From NCBI GenBank assembly GCA_014377845.1, contig JACMOV010000150.1, positions 18,035-82,034 on the forward strand: 64,000 bases of DNA. Direction: 5' to 3'. The translations under genes and the position numbers were made by a program. The DNA is from Herminiimonas sp. (GTDB taxonomy: Bacteria > Pseudomonadota > Gammaproteobacteria > Burkholderiales > Burkholderiaceae_D). A model generated the notes under the pieces. The model was not told the DNA's origin and ran no database searches. It saw only the letters and a list, made by a program, of their open reading frames with translations. Positions 55,107 to 64,000 of this stretch are shown here, one piece after another. How positions within the stretch are numbered: the stretch's first letter is position 1; each line of letters starts with the position of its first letter.

Positions 55107-55557
55107 TGGAGTTTCCCTTTACCGTGGTAAATCGTGGAATGTTTAAATTAACACAACAAAATGTCTTTGTATTCTAATCAATCAATTAGTATCAGAACGT
55201 AAACAAACGTGTCTTTGTCACCCCAAGGATGTTGCCCTATTTTATACTAGGCGCGCCTTTAAAAACTTGTTAAACTGACATTGCTATTTTACAAGCAAAT
55301 ATTACGTTTTGGGGCCAGTTTAGCCGGTGCAAGGTAGCTTTAACGCGCATTTGTGTGGAGAATGCAGGCCAGCCATTTAACAGTTCGCGGTGATGTTGCA
55401 AAATAGAAATAATTACTGGTGCGCTTAGCAGGTTCACCTGTTTCCGCGGCGTTGTGCGGTACAGTACATTTCTTCAGCGCCCGCATAGGGATGTTGAAAC
55501 ATCGGACATATACCTGAGCGGTACATGCCGGATTAAATTCATGGAAAGTGACACACG
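55107..55557. other. Divergent region export lipoprotein / chain-length gene (451 bp)
   Basis: This is an AT-rich divergent promoter region. It has a perfect IHF consensus site (AATCAATCAATTA, 55176-55188), two copies of TGTCTTTGT (55162-55170 and 55210-55218) on either side of it, and a weak sigma-54-like sequence with correct spacing (55309-55325). Promoter assignment is not firm. No gene is seen. Confidence 0.6.
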
Positions 55558-57093
55558 ATGGAAGAATTATTGGCTCAGCTGCTTTCTTTCATAAAAGGCA
55601 TCTGGAAGTATCGCTGGTATGCAATGGTGATCGCATGGGCGGTCCTGGCCATCGGCTTGATACGCATCTACACGCTTCCGAACAGCTATCAGACGTCGGC
55701 ACGGGTATATGTCGACACGCAGTCGATTCTGAAGCCTCTGCTCTCGAACATGACGACAATTCCGAACATCGATCAGCAGGTATCGATCATGAGCCGCACC
55801 CTGATCAGCCGGCCAAATGTCGAACGTGTGGTCCGGATGGTGGATCTGGACCTGAAAACCAATTCGGTGAAAAGCCATGACAAGCTCGTCGATGACCTGA
55901 TGAAGGACATCAAAATCACCGGCACGACGAACGACGACATTTACTCGATTTCCTACATCAGCGAGGATCCTGCCGTGGTCCGCAACGTCGTGCAGTCGCT
56001 GCTGACGATCTTTGTCGAGGGCAGCTACGGCGACAAGAAGCAGGACTCCGTGAAGGCGGTTCGCTTCATCGACGAGCAGATCAAGGATTACGAGGCGCGT
56101 CTCGTTGCTGCCGAGAATAATCTTAAGGAATTCAAGCTCAAGAACGGCGACACCATGACCCGTCCGGGCGGCGACTTCAGTACCAAGGTCGGTGAGATCC
56201 AGGATGCGCTCAGCCAGGCGCGGCTCGACCTGAACGAAGCCGTCCAGGCCCGCAATTCGATCAAGAAGCAGATTTCAGGCGAGGAGCCGTCTTTCGGCAC
56301 CGAGCAGGAACAGGCCGCCGATGTCACTGCCAACCCGGAAATCGACAACCGCATCGCTGGCCTGAACAAGAATCTCGATGCGCTGCGCCTGCAGTACACG
56401 GAAGCCCATCCGGATATCGTTTCCGCCAAACGCCTGATCGCGCAGCTCGAAGCCCGCAAGGTCGAAGAAGCCAAGACGCGCAAGCCGACCGGCGAAATCG
56501 GCCGGAAGTACACGCCGATGCTGCAGCAGTTGAAGGTTGCGCTGTCGGATGCCGAGGCACGGGTGGCGTCAATGCAGGCGCGGGTCGACGAGTATTCGAG
56601 CCGTATCGCCCGCTTGCGTGCGTCGAGCGGCGCGATCCCCGAGATCGAGTCGGAGTATTCGCGACTCAACCGCGACTACCAGATCAACAAGACGAACTAT
56701 GAAAAACTCGTGGCCAGCCGCGAAGCCGCAAAGCTTTCGGGCAACCTGACCTCGACCACCGAGATGATGAGTTTCCGCATCATTGATCCGCCTATTCTGC
56801 CGACCAAGCCGATCGGACCAAACCGGCCATTGCTGGTGTCGATTGCGTTCGTAGCCGCTCTGGTGGCTGGGCTGGCGGCCGCGCTCCTGATGAGCCAGAT
56901 CCGGCCGACATTCATGACCCAGGCCGCATTGCGGGAAGCCACCGGATTCCCGGTTTTGGGCTCGGTATCGATGAACTGGACCGACAAGGAAATCGCCCGT
57001 CGCCGGCGCAGCATGCTGGCCTTCGGGGCGGCATTTGCGGCGCTGATACTCATCTATGGCGGCACGATGGGCAAGATGCTCATGGGCGCCTGA
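55558..57093 (+). CDS. XrtA system chain-length determinant protein (Wzz/GumC-like)
   Basis: This 511-residue polysaccharide co-polymerase sets chain length and links to the export channel. It has N- and C-terminal membrane helices (about 15-37; about 425-447, with a last hydrophobic segment near 488-508), a Wzz domain and a long coiled coil (about 170-380; KDYEARLVAAENNLKEFKLK). The Pro-rich motif IIDPPILPTKPIGPNRP precedes the inner helix, as in all Wzz proteins. There is no kinase domain, so the separate CpsD-type kinase 57212-58144 supplies it. Confidence 0.92.
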   Translation: MEELLAQLLSFIKGIWKYRWYAMVIAWAVLAIGLIRIYTLPNSYQTSARVYVDTQSILKPLLSNMTTIPNIDQQVSIMSRTLISRPNVERVVRMVDLDLKTNSVKSHDKLVDDLMKDIKITGTTNDDIYSISYISEDPAVVRNVVQSLLTIFVEGSYGDKKQDSVKAVRFIDEQIKDYEARLVAAENNLKEFKLKNGDTMTRPGGDFSTKVGEIQDALSQARLDLNEAVQARNSIKKQISGEEPSFGTEQEQAADVTANPEIDNRIAGLNKNLDALRLQYTEAHPDIVSAKRLIAQLEARKVEEAKTRKPTGEIGRKYTPMLQQLKVALSDAEARVASMQARVDEYSSRIARLRASSGAIPEIESEYSRLNRDYQINKTNYEKLVASREAAKLSGNLTSTTEMMSFRIIDPPILPTKPIGPNRPLLVSIAFVAALVAGLAAALLMSQIRPTFMTQAALREATGFPVLGSVSMNWTDKEIARRRRSMLAFGAAFAALILIYGGTMGKMLMGA

Positions 57094-57211
57094 TGCGCCG
57101 TGAACAACGTGGCCCGACGCGCGATCTGGTCCACAAGCCTGACCACCACGCAATACGCAATCAACGGCGAGCCCGAAACCGGCGCGCCGCGACAATCGAA
57201 GGGGAGAACGC

Positions 57212-58144
57212 GTGAGTATTATTGAAAAGGCAGTCAGCAGGCTCGACCAGAGCAAATCCGATGCTTCGGCGAATCCTTCGGTCGCAGCCGGCCCCATCAT
57301 CGGCGACGGCAAAAACCATGACACGCTCGCGCCGGTTTCAGCGCAGACGGTAGCGCCACCAACGATCGAACCCGCCGCTGCTGAAGCGCGGCGTCCACCG
57401 GCGCGGGAGCGGCAGCACGTGGTCAAGCGAGTCGAAATCAGCATTGACCGTCTTGCCTCCAACAACATGGTGACTGCCGATGGCGGACGCAACCCGGTTG
57501 CAGAAGAGTTTCGGGCCATCAAACGGCCACTGATCGACAATGCATTCGCCAAGGACGGGCGTGCCGTCAATCGCAACAACCTGATCATGGTCACCAGCGC
57601 CTTGCCGGGTGAAGGCAAGACCTTTACCTCGATCAATCTCGCGATGTCGATTGCCATGGAGCTGGACCATACGGTATTGCTGGTCGACGCCGACGTAGCC
57701 CGCCCGTCGGTCCTGCGCACGCTCGGGCTGAAAGCGGAAGCTGGACTGATGGATGTACTGCTAGACGCCAAACTCGACATCGCCGACGTCCTCCTGAAAA
57801 CCAACATCGATACGTTGAGCATTCTGCCGGCCGGCATGCAAACGCGCCATGCGACGGAGCTTCTCGCGAGCCAGACGATGAGCAATCTGCTCGATGAAAT
57901 CGCCTCGCGCTATCCTGACCGAATCGTGATTTTCGATTCACCCCCGCTACTTTTGACGTCGGAAGCACGTGTGTTGGCGAGCAAGATGGGCCAGATCGTG
58001 GTGGTCGTCGAGGCCGAGACCACTACCATGCACGCCGTCAGGAGCGCCCTGAACCAGCTCGAGGCCTGCCCGAACATCAACCTCGTGTACAACAAGGCCA
58101 AAAGTTTTCCAGGTCAGGAAGATTATGGCTATTACTACAACTGA
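57212..58144 (+). CDS. XrtA system tyrosine autokinase (CpsD/CapB-like)
   Basis: This is a 310-residue BY-kinase. It has the Walker A segment SALPGEGKTFTSINLA, Walker A' LLVDADVARPS, and Walker B-like IVIFDSPPLLLTSEA. The C-terminus is a Tyr cluster (EDYGYYYN) that is autophosphorylated. It starts with GTG (57212) and has a ~100-residue N-terminal extension before the kinase core. It overlaps the next gene by 20 bp, so they are coupled. Confidence 0.92.
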   Translation: MSIIEKAVSRLDQSKSDASANPSVAAGPIIGDGKNHDTLAPVSAQTVAPPTIEPAAAEARRPPARERQHVVKRVEISIDRLASNNMVTADGGRNPVAEEFRAIKRPLIDNAFAKDGRAVNRNNLIMVTSALPGEGKTFTSINLAMSIAMELDHTVLLVDADVARPSVLRTLGLKAEAGLMDVLLDAKLDIADVLLKTNIDTLSILPAGMQTRHATELLASQTMSNLLDEIASRYPDRIVIFDSPPLLLTSEARVLASKMGQIVVVVEAETTTMHAVRSALNQLEACPNINLVYNKAKSFPGQEDYGYYYN

Positions 58145-59684
58145 TTATGCGCAGCAGCGCAACTGGCGACGCCACCCTCGCGTTCTGAAGCGAACAGCCA
58201 GTGCCGTCACGGCTGCATTTGCCTTCGTATTTGTTCCCGCCGCGCAGGCGTATGACTGGCGTTTCGTGCCAAATGTCAACCTGACCGAGACGCTCACCGA
58301 TAATGTCGGCCTAACGGCTGGCAATTCAAAGGAAGGCGATCTGGTGACCCAGGTCTCGCCCGGTTTCACGCTCAGCACCGATGGCCCCCGTATCAAGGCG
58401 CGCATCAATTATGCGCTGCAGGCAACGCTTTATGCGACCAGCGACCGCGGCACGCGCTTGTCGAACCAGCTCAACGCCGGCGGCACCGCCACCTTGATTC
58501 GCGACATGCTATACGTAGACGCGACCGCTTTCGCCAGCGAACAAAGCATTTCCGCCTTCGGTCCGCAATCGTTCAACAACGTCAACGACACCGGCAACCG
58601 AGCCAAGGTGCACAGCTACACCATCAGTCCGTATCTGTTCAACCGCTACGGCAGCTTCGCAACGTCGCAGGTGCGCTTCACGCATGAAGCCGTGGGCGCC
58701 AACAGCACGCTCCTGTCGAACACCAACACCGATCGCATCCAGGCGCTCGTCTCCAGCGGACCGCAGTACATCCGCGGAAACTGGGGACTGCAGGCATCGA
58801 CGGAAAAAAAGCGATACAGCGACATCGACAGCGTCGATCAGAGTTCGATCAGCGCCAATGCGGGTTACTCGATCGTCCCCACCATCCGGCTGACTGCCAC
58901 CGGCGGGTACGAAAAAAACACCTATGTGACGCTTGGCGACAAACCACAGGGTAAGTTTTACACTGCCGGATTCATCTGGACGCCGACCTCGCGTACCAAT
59001 CTCACGGTCAACGCAGGGCGGCGTTACTTCGGGAACACCTATTTCCTTGCGGCCAACCACCGCGCACGCAACACCGTTTTCAGCCTGAATTATTCCGAGG
59101 ACATCACCAGCACGCAAGGTCAGTTCGTCACGACCGCTGTAATCGACACGTCGTCACAGCTCAATCTGCTTTATACGCCGCAGATTGCCGATCCCGCGGC
59201 GCGTCAGCAGTTTGTCGATTTGCTGATTCGCCAGTTCGGCCTTGCGCCAGCTCTTGCGGTACCGGTCAACTCGCTGACCAATCGCTATTTCCTGCAGAAG
59301 AGTCTACAGGGCTCGGTCGCCGTCAGCGGCGCGCATAGCACCGTGATCGGCACGCTGTTCGACACGCGCCGCGAGGCGCAGTCGCAGCAGCTGACCGTGC
59401 CGGGTCTCGACGACAGCACCAAGCAGATCGGCGCAAGTGCTGGCTGGAATCTGCAGCTGTCACCGCGCAGCAGTGCGCTCGCCAATATCAGCTACGCACG
59501 CAGCACCTCCCTCGTGACCGATCTGCAGACGACTTACAAGATTGCCCGCATCGGCATGAGCACCACATTCCAGCCCAAGCTCAACGGCACGCTCGAACTG
59601 CGGCACACGCAGCAGGCATCCGGGTCTTTCGGTGGCGACATCCGCGAAAACGCGATCACCGCATCCGTCTTCGCGCAGTTCTAG
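58125..59684 (+). CDS. XrtA system outer-membrane protein (TIGR03016-like)
   Basis: This 519-residue exported protein has a signal region (SAVTAAFAFVFVPAAQAY) and a repetitive beta-strand pattern ending in FAQF, typical of an outer-membrane barrel. The N-terminal mature segment DWRFVPNVNLTETLTDNVGL is characteristic of the PEP-CTERM-linked outer-membrane family. Its exact role (polysaccharide or protein passage) is unknown. It overlaps the kinase gene by 20 bp and is followed by the ATPase 15 bp later. Confidence 0.88.
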   Translation: MAITTTDYAQQRNWRRHPRVLKRTASAVTAAFAFVFVPAAQAYDWRFVPNVNLTETLTDNVGLTAGNSKEGDLVTQVSPGFTLSTDGPRIKARINYALQATLYATSDRGTRLSNQLNAGGTATLIRDMLYVDATAFASEQSISAFGPQSFNNVNDTGNRAKVHSYTISPYLFNRYGSFATSQVRFTHEAVGANSTLLSNTNTDRIQALVSSGPQYIRGNWGLQASTEKKRYSDIDSVDQSSISANAGYSIVPTIRLTATGGYEKNTYVTLGDKPQGKFYTAGFIWTPTSRTNLTVNAGRRYFGNTYFLAANHRARNTVFSLNYSEDITSTQGQFVTTAVIDTSSQLNLLYTPQIADPAARQQFVDLLIRQFGLAPALAVPVNSLTNRYFLQKSLQGSVAVSGAHSTVIGTLFDTRREAQSQQLTVPGLDDSTKQIGASAGWNLQLSPRSSALANISYARSTSLVTDLQTTYKIARIGMSTTFQPKLNGTLELRHTQQASGSFGGDIRENAITASVFAQF

Positions 59685-59699
59685 AGGAATTCCGCCGCA

Positions 59700-60728
59700 A
59701 TGTATGAATCATTCTATGGCTTGACCGCCAAACCATTTCAGCTCAAACCCGACCCTTCCTTCTACTTCGGCAGCAAGGGTCACAAGCGGGCCATGGCGTA
59801 CCTCGAATACGGCCTGTCGCAGGGCGAAGGCTTCATCGTCATCACCGGCGAGGTCGGCGCCGGCAAGACGACCCTGGTGCGCAACCTGTTTCGCCAGCTT
59901 GACTCGCAAAAGATCCTGGCAGCGCAAATCGTCAATACGCACCTGAATTCGGACGACACGCTGCGCATGGTGGCGGGCGCTTTTGGCCTGGCATTCGAGG
60001 GCGCCAGCAAGGCGACGCTTCTGACCCGCATCGAGCAGTTCCTGCGCCAGTGCGATGAGCGTGGGCAGCGTGCATTGCTGGTGGTGGACGAAGCGCAGAA
60101 CCTGAGTCCGCAGACGGTTGAAGAATTGCGCATGCTGTCGAATTTCCAGACCGACGACAAATCGCTGCTGCAGACGTTCCTGCTCGGTCAGCCAGAGTTT
60201 CGCAAGACGCTCCTGAGCCCCGAGATGCTGCAACTGCGCCAGCGGGTGATTGCGACCTACCACCTGGGCCCAATGGATGCCAGCGAAACCCGGACCTACA
60301 TCGAGCACCGGTTGCAGACAGTCGGCTGGAAAGGCGATCCGTCGATCGACGATGCGGCGTTCGCCGACATCCATGCCTTCACGGGTGGCATTCCGCGCAA
60401 GATCAACACCCTGTGCGATCGCCTGCTGCTGATGGGCTACCTGGAAGAGCTGCATGCATTTTCAGTGCCGCAGATTCAGGAAGTCATCGGCGACATCCAA
60501 CAGGAATTCGAAGTGCCGGGCGAAACCGCCGATGAAGGCGATGGTGGCCAAGGCGCGCTGACAATGGCATCGCTTGGCCTGGCCGAGCGCAGCCGCGCTG
60601 ACGTCGATCTCGATCTCATGGATGAACGGCTCTCGCGCATTGAACGCTCGGTGGTCTCGGTACTGGATGCGCTGAAAAAAATCCTGTCCTCGCCCCGCCT
60701 CAAGAATCTCCCCAACGAGCCGCACTGA
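59700..60728 (+). CDS. XrtA-associated AAA ATPase (ExeA-like)
   Basis: This 342-residue ATPase of the ExeA/GspA type has Walker A GEVGAGKTTLVRN (about 45-57) and Walker B LLVVDEAQNL (about 127-136), then a C-terminal helical region. ExeA-type proteins remodel peptidoglycan-linked assemblies in secretion systems; here it belongs to the exosortase set. It lies 4 bp before wecB. Confidence 0.9.
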   Translation: MYESFYGLTAKPFQLKPDPSFYFGSKGHKRAMAYLEYGLSQGEGFIVITGEVGAGKTTLVRNLFRQLDSQKILAAQIVNTHLNSDDTLRMVAGAFGLAFEGASKATLLTRIEQFLRQCDERGQRALLVVDEAQNLSPQTVEELRMLSNFQTDDKSLLQTFLLGQPEFRKTLLSPEMLQLRQRVIATYHLGPMDASETRTYIEHRLQTVGWKGDPSIDDAAFADIHAFTGGIPRKINTLCDRLLLMGYLEELHAFSVPQIQEVIGDIQQEFEVPGETADEGDGGQGALTMASLGLAERSRADVDLDLMDERLSRIERSVVSVLDALKKILSSPRLKNLPNEPH

Positions 60729-60732
60729 CGCA

Positions 60733-61890
60733 ATGATCACCACTTCCACGCCTGCCCCGTTCAGCATCCTCTGCGTCGTCGGCGCCCGTCCGAATTTCAT
60801 GAAAATGGCGCCCATCATGGCGGCGCTGTCGGCGATCGAACCGAAGATCGATGTGCGCCTGGTGCATACCGGCCAGCATTACGACGTCGCGATGAATCAC
60901 CAGTATTTCGAAGCGCTCGGTATTCCAAGCCCCGACATCAATCTGGAAGTCGGTTCCGGCAGCCACGCGATCCAGACTGCGGACGTAATGCGCCGTTTCG
61001 AGCCGGCCCTGGATGAGGTCGCGCCGACCGCTGTGCTGGTTGTCGGGGATGTCAACTCGACCATCGCCTGCGCCCTGGTGGCGACCAAGAAAGGCATTCC
61101 GGTGATTCATGTCGAAGCCGGCCTGCGCAGCTTCGATCGCGCCATGCCGGAAGAGATCAACCGGGTGCTGACCGACCAGATGTCGGACCTCTTGTTTACG
61201 ACCGAAGAAAGCGGCCGCGCCAACCTGCTGCGCGAAGGGGTTGCCGATAGCCGCATTCATTTCGTCGGCAACGTGATGATCGATACGCTGCGCCGCAATC
61301 TCGAGCGTGCCGTGCCGACCGCGACCATCGTCGCCGATGCCGGCCGGCCGGATTTTCTTTCAGGCGGACGCCCGTATGCGATTCTGACCCTGCACCGCCC
61401 GTCGAACGTGGACGACCGCGAGACGCTCAAGGCGCTGCTCGAGACAGCGGTACGGATCAGTGCGCGCACGCCGGTGATCTTTCCGCTGCATCCGCGTACC
61501 CGGGCCACGATCGAAAAATTCGGTCTCGATGGGCTGCTGGACACGCCGGATATCTTGCTGCTGCCGCCGATGGGCTACCTCGAAATGCTCGGCCTGATGA
61601 AGGATGCGCGCGTCGTGCTGACTGATTCCGGCGGCATCCAGGAAGAGACCACCGCGCTCGGCGTGCCGTGCATCACGCTGCGCAACAATACCGAGCGCCC
61701 GATCACGGTCGACGAAGGCACCAACACCGTTGCCGGACAAGACCCCGCGAAGATCATGGCGATCTACGAAGAGCTGCTGCAAGGTGGCGGCAAGGCCGGC
61801 CGCGTGCCGCAATTCTGGGATGGCAAGGCGGCAGTCCGAATCGCCGACACGATTCACGCCTGGATGCAGAATGGATGCACGACAATATGA
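60733..61890 (+). CDS. wecB: UDP-N-acetylglucosamine 2-epimerase
   Basis: WecB turns UDP-GlcNAc into UDP-ManNAc, a sugar for the polysaccharide. The 385-residue protein has the family segments GARPNFMKMAPIM, HTGQHYDVAMNHQYFEALGI, HVEAGLRSFDRAMPEEINR and DSGGIQEETTALGVPCITLR. It follows the ATPase by 4 bp and overlaps the deacetylase gene by ATGA. Confidence 0.95.
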   Translation: MITTSTPAPFSILCVVGARPNFMKMAPIMAALSAIEPKIDVRLVHTGQHYDVAMNHQYFEALGIPSPDINLEVGSGSHAIQTADVMRRFEPALDEVAPTAVLVVGDVNSTIACALVATKKGIPVIHVEAGLRSFDRAMPEEINRVLTDQMSDLLFTTEESGRANLLREGVADSRIHFVGNVMIDTLRRNLERAVPTATIVADAGRPDFLSGGRPYAILTLHRPSNVDDRETLKALLETAVRISARTPVIFPLHPRTRATIEKFGLDGLLDTPDILLLPPMGYLEMLGLMKDARVVLTDSGGIQEETTALGVPCITLRNNTERPITVDEGTNTVAGQDPAKIMAIYEELLQGGGKAGRVPQFWDGKAAVRIADTIHAWMQNGCTTI

Positions 61891-62807
61891 CAACGCTCGC
61901 CCCCAATCGCAGCAATGCCACCGGCGCCAGAAACGGTCCCGGCGCTGGCACCGGCACCGCCACGGCTGCACGCATCCGCAACGCCATGACGATCGACGTC
62001 GAAGATTATTTCCAGGTGTCCGCATTTGCGCCGCATATCGCGCGCGACACTTGGCCTGACCGCGAATGCCGGGTAGAAGCCAATATCGATCGTATCCTTG
62101 CCATTCTTGCCGACGGCAATGTGGTGGCCACTTTCTTTACGCTCGGCTGGATTGCGGAACGCTACCCGGCCATGGTGCGCCGTATCGTCGCCGGCGGGCA
62201 TGAACTCGCCAGTCACGGCTACGGCCACCTGCGCGCATCGGACCAGGATCGCGCCGAATTCAGCGACGACATCACGCGCAGCAAGGCGCTCCTGGAAGAC
62301 ATCGGCGGCCATGCCGTGCTGGGCTACCGCGCACCCAGTTTTTCGATCGGCGCCCGCAATCTCTGGACGCTCGATTCCCTGCTCGAAGCCGGCTACCGCT
62401 ACAGTTCCAGCATCTACCCGATCCAGCACGACCACTACGGCATGCCGGATGCGCCGCGCTTTGCGTTCTATCCGAATGGCGAGCAAGGCCTGCTCGAAAT
62501 TCCAATCACGACGGTGCGTCTGATGGAGCGCAACCTGCCGGCAGGCGGCGGCGGTTACTTTCGATTGCTGCCGTATGCCGCTTCGCGCTGGCTGATGCGA
62601 CAGGTTAACAACACCGACCGGCAGTCGGCGATCTTCTATTTCCATCCCTGGGAAATCGATCCGGGGCAGCCGCGCCAGCCTGGCGTCGGAATGAAGACGC
62701 GCTTCCGCCATTACGTCAACCTGGCGCGCATGGAAGGCCGGATCAAGGCGCTCACCCGCGATTTCGAATGGGACCGCATGGACCGGATCTTCCTGGGCCA
62801 TGCATGA
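61887..62807 (+). CDS. XrtA system polysaccharide deacetylase (NodB-type, DUF3473)
   Basis: This 306-residue enzyme should remove acetyl groups from the polysaccharide. The NodB domain has catalytic Asp residues in MTIDVEDYFQV and the zinc motif H-x3-H in ELASHGYGHL, followed by the DUF3473 part (IFYFHPWEIDPGQPRQPG). The ATG at 61887 overlaps the wecB stop (ATGA); ATG 61875 is a longer alternative. It also overlaps the FemAB gene by ATGA. Confidence 0.9.
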   Translation: MTTLAPNRSNATGARNGPGAGTGTATAARIRNAMTIDVEDYFQVSAFAPHIARDTWPDRECRVEANIDRILAILADGNVVATFFTLGWIAERYPAMVRRIVAGGHELASHGYGHLRASDQDRAEFSDDITRSKALLEDIGGHAVLGYRAPSFSIGARNLWTLDSLLEAGYRYSSSIYPIQHDHYGMPDAPRFAFYPNGEQGLLEIPITTVRLMERNLPAGGGGYFRLLPYAASRWLMRQVNNTDRQSAIFYFHPWEIDPGQPRQPGVGMKTRFRHYVNLARMEGRIKALTRDFEWDRMDRIFLGHA

Positions 62808-62839
62808 GTGCGGTGAGTGCGATGAGTGCGATGAGTGCG
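62804..62839 (+). repeat. Four 9-bp repeats at the FemAB start
   Basis: The repeat reads ATGAGTGCG, GTGAGTGCG, ATGAGTGCG, ATGAGTGCG in frame, so each unit offers a start codon (ATG, GTG, ATG, ATG) followed by Ser-Ala. Confidence 0.92.
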
Positions 62840-63916
62840 TCGCTGCCTGACCAGACCGTCCCTATCGCTGCCTCTGACGGAACACCCACGGTTCGACTGA
62901 TGCGCCCAGCCGACATGGCCCGCTGGGATGCCTTCGTGCAGACCTGCCCGGACGCGACCTTCTTTCACCGCGCCGGATGGCAACCGGTGATCGAACGTGC
63001 CTTCGGCCACAAGACCTGGTTCTACATGGCGGAAATCGATGGCGCGATTCAGGGCGTGCTGTCGCTGTGCCAGATCAAGAGCCGGCTGTTCGGTCATTCG
63101 TTAAGCTCCCTGCCGTTCTGCGTGTATGGCGGCGTGGCGGCAGTCTCGGACCAGGCCCGCACCGTGCTCGACGATGCCGCCCAGAAGCTCGCCAGGTCGC
63201 TCCATGCCGGCCATCTCGAATACCGCACGATCCTGCCTGCGCATCCGGATGATCCGGCCTGGCATGGCAAGGACCTGTACGTCACCTTCCGCAAGGCGGT
63301 CACCGGTGACGACGAAGCCAACATGAATGCAATTCCCCGCAAGCAGCGGGCGATGGTCCGCAAAGGCATCAAGGCGGGCCTGACGGGTGAGATCGACCAG
63401 ACCGTCGACCGCTTCTTTACCGCCTATTCGACCAGCGTGCACCGGCTCGGCACACCGGTATTTTCAAAAAAATATTTCCGCATCTTGAAGGAAGTCTTTG
63501 CCGACGACTGCGAGATCCGCACCATCGTCAAGGACCGGCAGATCGTCGCTGCGGTGATGAGCTTTTTCTTCCGCGATGAAGTCATCCCCTACTACGGCGG
63601 CGGCATGCCTGCCGCGCGCGAATTCGCGGGCAACGATTTCATGTACTGGAACCTGATGCAGGCCGCGGCGGCCAAAGGCTGCCGTGTGTTCGATTTCGGC
63701 CGCAGCAAGCTCGGCACCGGGGCGTACGATTTCAAGAAGAACTGGGGCTTCGAAGCGCAGCCGCTGGCATATGAATACCGCCTGTTCGCCTCCACCGCCG
63801 TGCCCGACAACAATCCGCTCAATCCGAAATACCAGATGTTCATCAAGCTCTGGCGCAAGATGCCGTTGCCGCTCGCCAATTTGATCGGCCCGCACATCGT
63901 CAAGGACCTGGGCTAG
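62804..63916 (+). CDS. XrtA system FemAB-like amino acid transferase family protein
   Basis: This 370-residue GNAT-fold FemAB-like protein belongs to the exosortase set (FemAB relatives add amino acids to peptidoglycan or sugars). Fold segments include [34 protein letters not shown] and [20 protein letters not shown]. The ATG overlaps the deacetylase stop (ATGA). The N-terminus is encoded by four 9-bp repeats, each of which starts with a possible start codon. The acceptor is unknown. Confidence 0.87.
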   Translation: MSAVSAMSAMSASLPDQTVPIAASDGTPTVRLMRPADMARWDAFVQTCPDATFFHRAGWQPVIERAFGHKTWFYMAEIDGAIQGVLSLCQIKSRLFGHSLSSLPFCVYGGVAAVSDQARTVLDDAAQKLARSLHAGHLEYRTILPAHPDDPAWHGKDLYVTFRKAVTGDDEANMNAIPRKQRAMVRKGIKAGLTGEIDQTVDRFFTAYSTSVHRLGTPVFSKKYFRILKEVFADDCEIRTIVKDRQIVAAVMSFFFRDEVIPYYGGGMPAAREFAGNDFMYWNLMQAAAAKGCRVFDFGRSKLGTGAYDFKKNWGFEAQPLAYEYRLFASTAVPDNNPLNPKYQMFIKLWRKMPLPLANLIGPHIVKDLG

Positions 63917-63920
63917 TCGC

Positions 63921-64000
63921 GTGGACAACCTGCTGCTGCTGATCCACCGCATGCCGTATCCTCCAAACAAGGGCGACAAGATCCGTTCGTACCATCTGCT
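63921..64000 (+). CDS. XrtA system glycosyltransferase (3' truncated)
   Basis: A GTG at 63921, 4 bp after the FemAB stop, opens a frame [20 protein letters not shown] continuing IRSYHL and leaving the window. This N-terminus fits the exosortase-associated sugar transferases (Stp1-like family). Only 26 codons are seen. Confidence 0.75.
   Translation, partial: MDNLLLLIHRMPYPPNKGDKIRSYHL

Noticed and set aside
55309-55325. Sigma-54 promoter candidate TTGGGGCCAGTTTAGCC before the chain-length gene
   Set aside because: Spacing is right but both halves are weak (TTGGGG, TAGCC); it is not better than chance in this region.

Overview
The window is chromosomal DNA from a betaproteobacterium of the order Burkholderiales, most likely family Oxalobacteraceae. 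This rests on gene order (accC-prmA-zinc ribbon-sugar kinase; ccsA-PP0621-pilS-pilR-ampD; rplU-rpmA-obgE-proB divergent from ispB), on an H1-like Lys/Ala/Pro-rich protein, and on a high-GC genome carrying an exosortase (XrtA/PEP-CTERM) exopolysaccharide system. No taxon search could be run, so the family is inference.

Region 1 (1-29.8 kb) is mainly housekeeping: fatty acid synthesis (accC), L11 methylation (prmA), a PfkB kinase, YggT, the H1-like protein, class Ia ribonucleotide reductase (nrdAB, with paired NrdR boxes on its promoter), ampD, the type IV pilus two-component pair pilSR, PP0621 and CcsA-like proteins, ffh, a SWIB-domain protein with an H1-like tail, a lytic transglycosylase, proS, rppH, a CNP1-like lipoprotein, proB, obgE, rpmA, rplU, ispB and tRNA-Pro(CGG). 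A sulfonate/nitrate/taurine-type ABC importer (16.4-19.0 kb) sits between ccsA and ffh.

Region 2 (29.8-48.2 kb) starts just after tRNA-Pro and is accessory. It holds an orphan lipoprotein, the TPR lipoprotein prsT, and a four-gene set (FeeM-like N-acyl amino acid synthase, ThiF-type adenylyltransferase, nitroreductase-like protein, hexapeptide acyltransferase). Two tandem paralogous PEP-CTERM proteins follow, then a GT1-type glycosyltransferase, and an operon of ABC ATPase, FtsX-like permease, LolA-like periplasmic protein and outer-membrane barrel. A Sel1/SLT lytic transglycosylase and a GAF protein close the region. Both PEP-CTERM genes share one promoter layout: a 17-bp dyad, a perfect IHF consensus site and a sigma-54 -24/-12 element, at nearly identical spacing. 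prsT also has a sigma-54-like element.

Region 3 (48.4-64 kb) is the XrtA exopolysaccharide locus. On the minus strand are the priming sugar transferase, the kinase PrsK, the sigma-54 activator PrsR and a trypsin-like protease, plus a separately placed export lipoprotein. On the plus strand are the chain-length protein, tyrosine kinase, outer-membrane protein, AAA ATPase, wecB, polysaccharide deacetylase, FemAB-like protein and the start of a sugar transferase. The exosortase gene itself is not in the window and presumably lies beyond 64 kb.

A plausible reading is that PrsK/PrsR with RpoN and IHF switches on the PEP-CTERM proteins and prsT, so that exported polysaccharide and sorted surface proteins are made together. 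The FeeM/ThiF/nitroreductase set and the nearby glycosyltransferase and Lol-like export operon may make and deliver an uncharacterised acylated compound.
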